A stretch of 11,857 bases of DNA from an uncultured Eubacteriales bacterium (GTDB taxonomy: Bacteria > Bacillota > Clostridia > Oscillospirales > CAG-382). The translations under genes were made by a program, and so were the position numbers. Below the pieces are notes generated by a model, which was given only the letters and a program-made list of their open reading frames with translations, was not told the origin of the DNA and ran no database searches. Where the stretch lies: positions 1 to 11,857 of the forward strand of contig URCT01000084.1 of the NCBI GenBank assembly GCA_900546385.1, read 5' to 3'. Within the stretch, counting starts at the first letter, position 1. Each line of letters begins with the position of its first letter. Of this stretch, positions 8,236-11,857 are shown in pieces.

Positions 8236-8245
8236 ACTCCTTCTT
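8227..8245 (-). promoter_or_regulatory. Ribosome binding site deciding the SLH gene start
   Basis: Minus-strand AAGAAGGAG ends 1 nt before the ATG at 8235 and 10 nt before the in-frame ATG at 8226. The first spacing is too short for normal initiation, so the second ATG is favoured. That removes only three residues (MTT) and turns a 4-bp ATGA overlap into a 5-bp gap after the DUF4091 stop. Confidence 0.6.
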
Positions 8246-9854
8246 TCTTTGCTTGCGGCTTTGCCGTGTCAAGCATACACAAAAGCCGTTCGATAAAAGC
8301 AGTGATCGCATCGGGATCGGTTTCAAACTCCGTAAAACTGCCGGCTATCGTTTTGGCCATCCGATCCACCACAGAAGCGGAACTAAGGCACGCGGAAAGC
8401 TCCTGCAGCAGTTCCCAAATCTCGCAGCCTTCGATGGTTGCAAGCGCACGGTTTGACAGAATAAAATCCGGTTTTTCGCGGTCGGGATAGACGATAAACC
8501 CGTCGCCCTTGAAGCGTGCATCGGGAGCGGTCGTGTAAATTCCCTCGCCCCAATGGTTGAAACCCCAGTGCAAAAAGCCGCTTGCCTTTGCCGAAAAGCA
8601 GGCAATATACATAAGACAGCTGTATACCTGCGGCGCGTCGATGAATTTTCTTAGCCATTCCGGTTCTTCGGGGAAGCAACAGCTGTAAACATAGAATTCT
8701 CTGCCCTTTTCCAGCCGGTCGCGGTAAAAGCATGGCTCTTCGTTAAAAATATCGATTCGCGGGATGGGAATGTCGCATTCTTCGTCCAGTGCATGGGCAA
8801 TGTTGCGTAAATAGATCGCCTCGGAGCACGGCACATCCGGCAGTTCGCGCCGGGCAATGTTGCGCACCCACAGCCATGAATCGGTTTTGTTCGGCTCGTC
8901 CTGCAAATGCGCCGCAAGCATAGGCGTTTCGCCGCGTTCCGCAAAATGACGATATAACGCACGATACAAACAGGAAAGGTAGCTTTCCGCACTGCCGTCG
9001 CCATCCGTCATCGCAAAATCAACGGGATTTCCCGCTTCATCCAGTCCCTTGACCGCATTGCCGGTTTGTCCGGCCACAAACGCCGGAATGACAATCCGCT
9101 TGTAAGAGCCGTGTTTCAGCATGATATCCAAATAGCGGTCAAGGAGAGAAAAATCAAAATGCCATGTGTCCGCGCCCGTTCTTTTACTGCCGGACGCCCA
9201 TAAAAGCTCGGTCATGCCCTCGATCTGCAAAACATTTATGCGAAGCTTTTTCTGCGCTTCGGCAAGCTTTGCAAGCCACGCTTCCCATTCTTTGCCGTAT
9301 CGCTCATACGGATACAGCGCATCCTCTTTTGTGCCCGACGCGCGTGCGTCCGACAGAGGAAAATAGATGCGCGTCTGCGACCAATACTCATGCGAAAAAG
9401 CAGAATCTTTCGATTCGCATAACGCCGTTTGGTGAACGCAAAGCGTCATGTAGGCCGAAAAGTCGCCGTTTGTGGTATGTACGGTAAATTTGATACGGCT
9501 TGTTCCGGCTTTTGCCGTAAGCGATGTTTCAAACACAAGCACAAACGGCTGTGTGACATTGGCCGGAACGTGCGTTTTGATTTTTTCGGACAGAATGTCC
9601 GGATACGGCAAACCGTCGGCAAAGGAAATAAAGTCCTGCAAATAGCTTACGGCACGCACACCGTCCGGTACGCCCTCAAATTCCGCCGACAAAATATCGA
9701 AGCTTTTCATGCTGTCGCGCAAGCAAAAAAAGCCGGAAGAATGCATATTTTTGGCCGTGTGCAAACAAAGCTCCGCCACATCGCCCTTTTCCATCATGCT
9801 GTGCTTAAAAACGCTCCAAGCGGCACTTTTGCACCAAGAATTCATCGTCATCAT
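8232..9854 (-). CDS. DUF4091 / GH123-like glycosidase, no signal peptide
   Basis: 540 residues, second gene. AAGGTGA lies 7 nt before the first ATG, overlapping the upstream stop, which favours this start over two further Met codons at residues 2 and 4. An N-terminal beta domain (about 10-165) precedes a TIM-barrel-like region (about 180-460). It ends in the GFLHWGFNHWG (426-436) and DGFIVYPD (451-458) motifs I recognise from DUF4091 proteins. A LQDEP segment carries an Asp-Glu pair (D319-E320). In GH123 beta-N-acetylgalactosaminidases, an adjacent Asp-Glu pair drives substrate-assisted catalysis, so a hexosaminidase-like activity is possible but unproven. No signal peptide or membrane segment is seen, so it probably works in the cytoplasm on imported glycans. 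The C-terminal tail (about 465-540) is helical-looking and Cys-containing. It is translated 14 bp after the kinase and touches the SLH gene. Confidence 0.85.
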   Translation of the reverse strand: MMTMNSWCKSAAWSVFKHSMMEKGDVAELCLHTAKNMHSSGFFCLRDSMKSFDILSAEFEGVPDGVRAVSYLQDFISFADGLPYPDILSEKIKTHVPANVTQPFVLVFETSLTAKAGTSRIKFTVHTTNGDFSAYMTLCVHQTALCESKDSAFSHEYWSQTRIYFPLSDARASGTKEDALYPYERYGKEWEAWLAKLAEAQKKLRINVLQIEGMTELLWASGSKRTGADTWHFDFSLLDRYLDIMLKHGSYKRIVIPAFVAGQTGNAVKGLDEAGNPVDFAMTDGDGSAESYLSCLYRALYRHFAERGETPMLAAHLQDEPNKTDSWLWVRNIARRELPDVPCSEAIYLRNIAHALDEECDIPIPRIDIFNEEPCFYRDRLEKGREFYVYSCCFPEEPEWLRKFIDAPQVYSCLMYIACFSAKASGFLHWGFNHWGEGIYTTAPDARFKGDGFIVYPDREKPDFILSNRALATIEGCEIWELLQELSACLSSASVVDRMAKTIAGSFTEFETDPDAITAFIERLLCMLDTAKPQAKKEGV

Positions 9855-9868
9855 CGTGAGTTCACCTT
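9855..9868 (-). promoter_or_regulatory. Ribosome binding site of the DUF4091 gene
   Basis: AAGGTGA (9862-9868, minus strand) begins right after the stop of the kinase gene and sits 7 nt before the first ATG at 9854. The tight coupling supports co-translation in one operon. Confidence 0.7.
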
Positions 9869-11119
9869 TTATCCCTGTTTTCCTACATTTCTCATAAAAT
9901 TCCGATATTCAAGCATATTTTTGCCGTATTTCTTCTTGAAGATCCCACGGAAAAAGCTTTCGTTTTCATACCCAACACTGCCGATGATCTCACTGACCGA
10001 AAGATCTGTGTCCGCCAAGAATTTGGACGCCACGTAACAGCGTTTTTCCTGCAACAGTTTGGAAAGCGGCTTGCCGTAAATTTTCGCAATGAGACTTCTC
10101 GTATAGGCCGCAGAATAGCCAAGCTGTGAAGCAAGTGCTTCAACATTTGCATCCTTCAGATTCCGTTCGATATAGTCTTCGGTAATATGTTTGACCGTTT
10201 CGATTTTGCCGGATTCCGGCAGCGACTCTTTCATGAACACGATCGCCGCAGCAACCTCGGCTTCTGTCGGAATCGAAGGTGCCGCGCCATGCCGCGAAAC
10301 GGCAATGGCAGCCGCAGCAGATGCGCTTCGCAAAGCCTTTTCCACATCGCCGTGTGCGGCAATCCCGGCGATGAAATAGCCGGTAAACGTATCTCCGGCA
10401 GCCGTGGTGTCAACGGCTTCTGCCAAAAAAGCCGGTTGATAGATCTCCGCAGCTTTCTGATAGAAAATACTGCCCTTTTTGCCGAGCGTCAGAACCACTT
10501 TCAAATCCGGATAGCGCTCACCGAAGTATTTCAAGCTGATTTCCGGTTCTTTGCAGCCGGAAAGCGTTTCCGCTTCAATCTCATTTAAGATAAGGTAGGA
10601 AAGCTTGTTGAAATCGATCTTTTCGATGTTTTCGTTGCAGGGAGACGGATTCAAAACAATGCAAAGCCCTTTTTCATACGCTTTTTCCACAATGTAATCC
10701 ACGGCATTCAATTCGTTCTGCAACAGAATGATATCGCCGCGTTCAAAGCGCGAGAGCGTTTCATCCACAAAATCCGGTGTGATTTTCGCGTTCGAACCGG
10801 GATATATAAAAATGGAATTATCGCCCTGTGCGCTCACTTGGATAATCGCATGACCGTTTTTGCCGTCCACACGTTTGATGCCTGACACGTCCACGCCGCT
10901 GTTTTTCAAAAGCTCCAACAGCATATCGCCGTCTTCACCGATACAGCCTGCATGGAAGACTTTGCCGCCGGCTCTTGCAAGTGCAATGGACTGGTTTAGT
11001 CCTTTTCCGCCGGAGAAAACATTCATTTTATCACTTGTTTCGGTTTCGCCTACCATAACGATATGATCCATGGAATAAACGATATCGATGTTACATGAGC
11101 CAAAATTGAGTATTTTCAC
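9869..11119 (-). CDS. PfkB-family sugar kinase fused to AraC-type HTH domain
   Basis: 416 residues, first gene. Residues 1-300 are a ribokinase/PfkB kinase: KILNFGSCNIDIVYS opening strand, GGKGLNQS (37-44) sugar/phosphate region, NEIE (N179, E182) motif for metal binding, and DTTAAGDTFTGYF (237-249) with anion hole and catalytic Asp243. The family transfers phosphate from ATP to a sugar or nucleoside; the substrate is unknown. Residues about 308-405 are a complete AraC/XylS two-helix-turn-helix domain: first HTH near 324-346, second near 372-396 (SVSEIIGSVGYENESFFRGIF). Standard ribokinases are about 300 residues and lack this. The GTG start fits the kinase N-terminus; the upstream AAAGG is weak and 12 nt away. 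The protein may be both catabolic enzyme and sugar-responsive regulator of this operon (inference). The frame is continuous with no sign of an assembly join. Confidence 0.93.
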   Translation of the reverse strand: MKILNFGSCNIDIVYSMDHIVMVGETETSDKMNVFSGGKGLNQSIALARAGGKVFHAGCIGEDGDMLLELLKNSGVDVSGIKRVDGKNGHAIIQVSAQGDNSIFIYPGSNAKITPDFVDETLSRFERGDIILLQNELNAVDYIVEKAYEKGLCIVLNPSPCNENIEKIDFNKLSYLILNEIEAETLSGCKEPEISLKYFGERYPDLKVVLTLGKKGSIFYQKAAEIYQPAFLAEAVDTTAAGDTFTGYFIAGIAAHGDVEKALRSASAAAAIAVSRHGAAPSIPTEAEVAAAIVFMKESLPESGKIETVKHITEDYIERNLKDANVEALASQLGYSAAYTRSLIAKIYGKPLSKLLQEKRCYVASKFLADTDLSVSEIIGSVGYENESFFRGIFKKKYGKNMLEYRNFMRNVGKQG

Positions 11120-11153
11120 TAAAATTACACGCCTTTTATTTGTTCTTTACTAT

Positions 11154-11182
11154 ATAATATCACGTTTTCAAGCAAATGAAAA
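11154..11182 (-). promoter_or_regulatory. Candidate sigma-A promoter of the operon
   Basis: On the minus strand, TTTTCA (11177-11182) and TATTAT (11154-11159) are separated by exactly 17 nt, matching 4/6 and 5/6 of the consensus boxes. Transcription would begin near 11147, giving a leader of about 28 nt. A second possible -10, a perfect TATAAT at 11211-11216, has only a TTTCCA-like -35 at 18 nt. The region is A/T-rich compared with the coding sequence. Confidence 0.5.
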
Positions 11183-11196
11183 GAGCGAATTCGCTC
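11183..11196. promoter_or_regulatory. Perfect 14-bp palindrome, candidate operator
   Basis: GAGCGAATTCGCTC is a perfect 14-bp palindrome without a loop. It abuts the proposed -35 box of the operon promoter. With no unpaired centre it is a poor RNA hairpin and more like a binding site for a dimeric protein. AraC-family proteins more often bind direct repeats, so the binding protein need not be the kinase fusion. Confidence 0.45.
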
Positions 11197-11218
11197 CAAA
11201 AACAGACCAAATTATACA

Positions 11219-11387
11219 TTTCCGCCGCCTGCGGTGGAAATGCACACGGAGTGTGCTGTCCCGGCAGGGACACCGCCGTAAGGCGGAAAAGTTTTTTGCC
11301 CTACTTTTTGTACTTTACAAAAAGTAGGAAAAGTTCCCGAAGGGAACACCTTTGGCGGCAAGCCGCCAAAGGTGCCGCGGAGCGGCA
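11219..11387 (+). repeat. String of eight non-identical short hairpins
   Basis: Eight stem-loops follow each other almost without gaps: 11219-11240 (9 bp, one G-T pair, loop CCTG); 11242-11256 (GCACAC/GTGTGC, loop GGA); 11257-11272 (TGTCCC/GGGACA, loop GGCA); 11273-11286 (CCGCC/GGCGG, loop GTAA); 11300-11328 (13 bp, arms CCTACTTTTTGTA and TACAAAAAGTAGG, loop CTT); 11333-11347 (GTTCCC/GGGAAC, loop GAA); 11348-11373 (11 bp, core TTTGGCGG/CCGCCAAA, loop CAAG); and 11373-11387 (TGCCGC/GCGGCA, loop GGA). The arms differ but all are paired with 3-4-nt loops. None is followed by a T-run typical of a terminator. Function is unknown. Confidence 0.8.
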
Positions 11388-11434
11388 AAGGATTTCATTG
11401 GGTTAGTGGGAAGTTGTAGTTTTGTGCGCTGATT

Positions 11435-11453
11435 CGAGGTTTGCAGAACCTCG
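11435..11453 (+). repeat. 19-nt hairpin unit, right copy a
   Basis: CGAGGTT/AACCTCG arms with a TGCAG centre. It is the third of the four units and lies 82 bp from the next one. Confidence 0.8.
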
Positions 11454-11516
11454 ATTCTCCCTTTGGGAAAGGATTTAATTTTGTTCGTGTGAAGTTGTTG
11501 TTCGGGTGGGCTGATT

Positions 11517-11535
11517 CGAGGTTTGCAAAACCTCG
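11517..11535 (+). repeat. 19-nt hairpin unit, right copy b
   Basis: CGAGGTT/AACCTCG arms with a TGCAA centre. The arms are identical to those of the other three units. Confidence 0.8.
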
Positions 11536-11715
11536 ATGTTCTCTGCAAAGAGAACGATTTTATTCTTTTTGCGTCGTGCAAAAAGAACCAAAAAGCACGC
11601 GGGACTCCGTCCTGCGACCTGCGATTCAAATCTCCGCTCGATACATAATTTTTGCAGAAGTGACCGGCGTTCATCAAGTAACCGGCCGCGCCGGGTATTG
11701 CAAGCTTTCCGGATA

Positions 11716-11857
11716 TCGCCGGTGAGGATTTGAATCGGTGCGAAAGGGTTACCGTACTGCTAACGCAAGACTGCGAAGTTACGAAAAAGAGAGAGCTTTC
11801 TGCAAGCTCACAGTGGCAAGCGGTATTCGAAAAGGGTTGTTGCACGTTAGTTTGGGT
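11716..11857 (+). repeat. Terminal direct repeat, copy 2
   Basis: This is the second copy of the repeat at 1-142, same orientation, 11,715 bp away. It is cut by the window end, so the full repeat may be longer. The identical blocks at its two edges and the diverged middle match the pattern described for copy 1. The sequence just before it (11701-11715) cannot be compared, because copy 1 starts at the window edge. Confidence 0.85.

Larger units (their letters stand above)
11435..11640 (-). repeat. Composite hairpin element, right copy (inverted)
   Basis: The reverse complement of this stretch aligns with 489-692 through the same order of modules: 17-nt stem-loop (11599-11615, loop TCC), 10-bp stem (11563-11587, TTCTTTTTGC/GCAAAAAGAA, loop GTCGT), 7-bp stem (11538-11555, GTTCTCT/AGAGAAC, loop GCAA), 19-nt hairpin (11517-11535), CCTTT/AAAGG stem (11460-11472) and a second 19-nt hairpin (11435-11453). 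The two copies therefore face each other across the operon. The open frames crossing it have no ribosome binding site and are not credible genes. Confidence 0.75.
11120..11857. other. Gene-free right flank, promoter and repeats
   Basis: No convincing gene was seen between the operon start and the window end. The stretch holds the operon promoter and palindrome (11154-11196), the hairpin string (11219-11387), the inverted composite element (11435-11640), about 75 bp without recognisable features (11641-11715; ACCGGCG and AACCGGCCGCGCCGG-type G/C-rich partial palindromes near 11662-11695) and the second direct repeat. A 176-codon minus-strand open frame spans much of it, but its translation simply follows the repeats. 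Confidence 0.65.

Noticed and set aside
11300..11328. 13-bp hairpin as a transcription terminator
   Set aside because: The stem is A/T-rich and is not followed by a T-run on either strand, and no gene ends nearby on either side.
11315..11845. Minus-strand open frame of 176 codons
   Set aside because: It runs through the hairpin string, the composite element and the terminal repeat. Its translation follows the repeats and no ribosome binding site or domain was seen.
1..11857. Transposon or integrative element carrying the operon
   Set aside because: Repeats bracket the operon, but no transposase, integrase, recombinase or target-site duplication can be seen. The repeats may be common intergenic elements, so a mobile-element call is not supported.

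Overview
The window carries one compact four-gene operon, all on the minus strand and read from about 11150 down to about 770. It is bracketed on both sides by long gene-free stretches filled with repeats and hairpins. The gene content suggests a Gram-positive member of the Bacillota, most likely a gut-type Clostridia (Oscillospirales-like). The pointers are S-layer-homology domains, a copper-amine-oxidase-N-like stalk domain, an InlB/Listeria-Bacteroides-type repeat, GGAG ribosome binding sites and short intergenic gaps. The taxonomic call is inference; no marker gene is present.

Operon, in transcription order: (1) 11119-9869, a PfkB/ribokinase-type sugar kinase fused to a C-terminal AraC-type DNA-binding domain; (2) 9854-8232, a DUF4091/GH123-like glycosidase without a signal peptide, hence probably cytoplasmic; (3) 8235 (or 8226) to 3478, a 1585-residue exported protein with three SLH domains, two LamG-like regions, a GH99/GH71/WbsX-like catalytic domain with the ExxE motif, and several beta-sandwich modules; (4) 3433-821, a secreted 870-residue non-enzymatic-looking beta-rich protein with an InlB-type repeat. 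Gaps are 14 bp, about 5 bp (or a 4-bp overlap) and 44 bp, so one transcript is likely. A promoter can be proposed just upstream of gene 1, with a perfect 14-bp palindrome abutting its -35 box. A strong stem-loop follows gene 4.

A working model (inference): the SLH protein attacks an alpha-linked glycan at the cell surface, helped by the secreted beta-rich protein. Imported fragments are cut by the cytoplasmic DUF4091 enzyme and the released sugar is phosphorylated by the kinase, whose AraC tail may also control the operon. No transporter lies in the window.

Flanks: positions 1-820 and 11120-11857 hold no convincing gene. A ~142-bp direct repeat lies at the two extreme ends of the window. Inside it, a ~200-bp composite element is present in opposite orientations on the two sides of the operon (about 489-692 and 11435-11640). 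It has paired 19-nt hairpins, and some stems are kept by paired base changes. On the right it is continued by a dense string of different short hairpins (11219-11387). No transposase, integrase, tRNA, rRNA or CRISPR array was seen.
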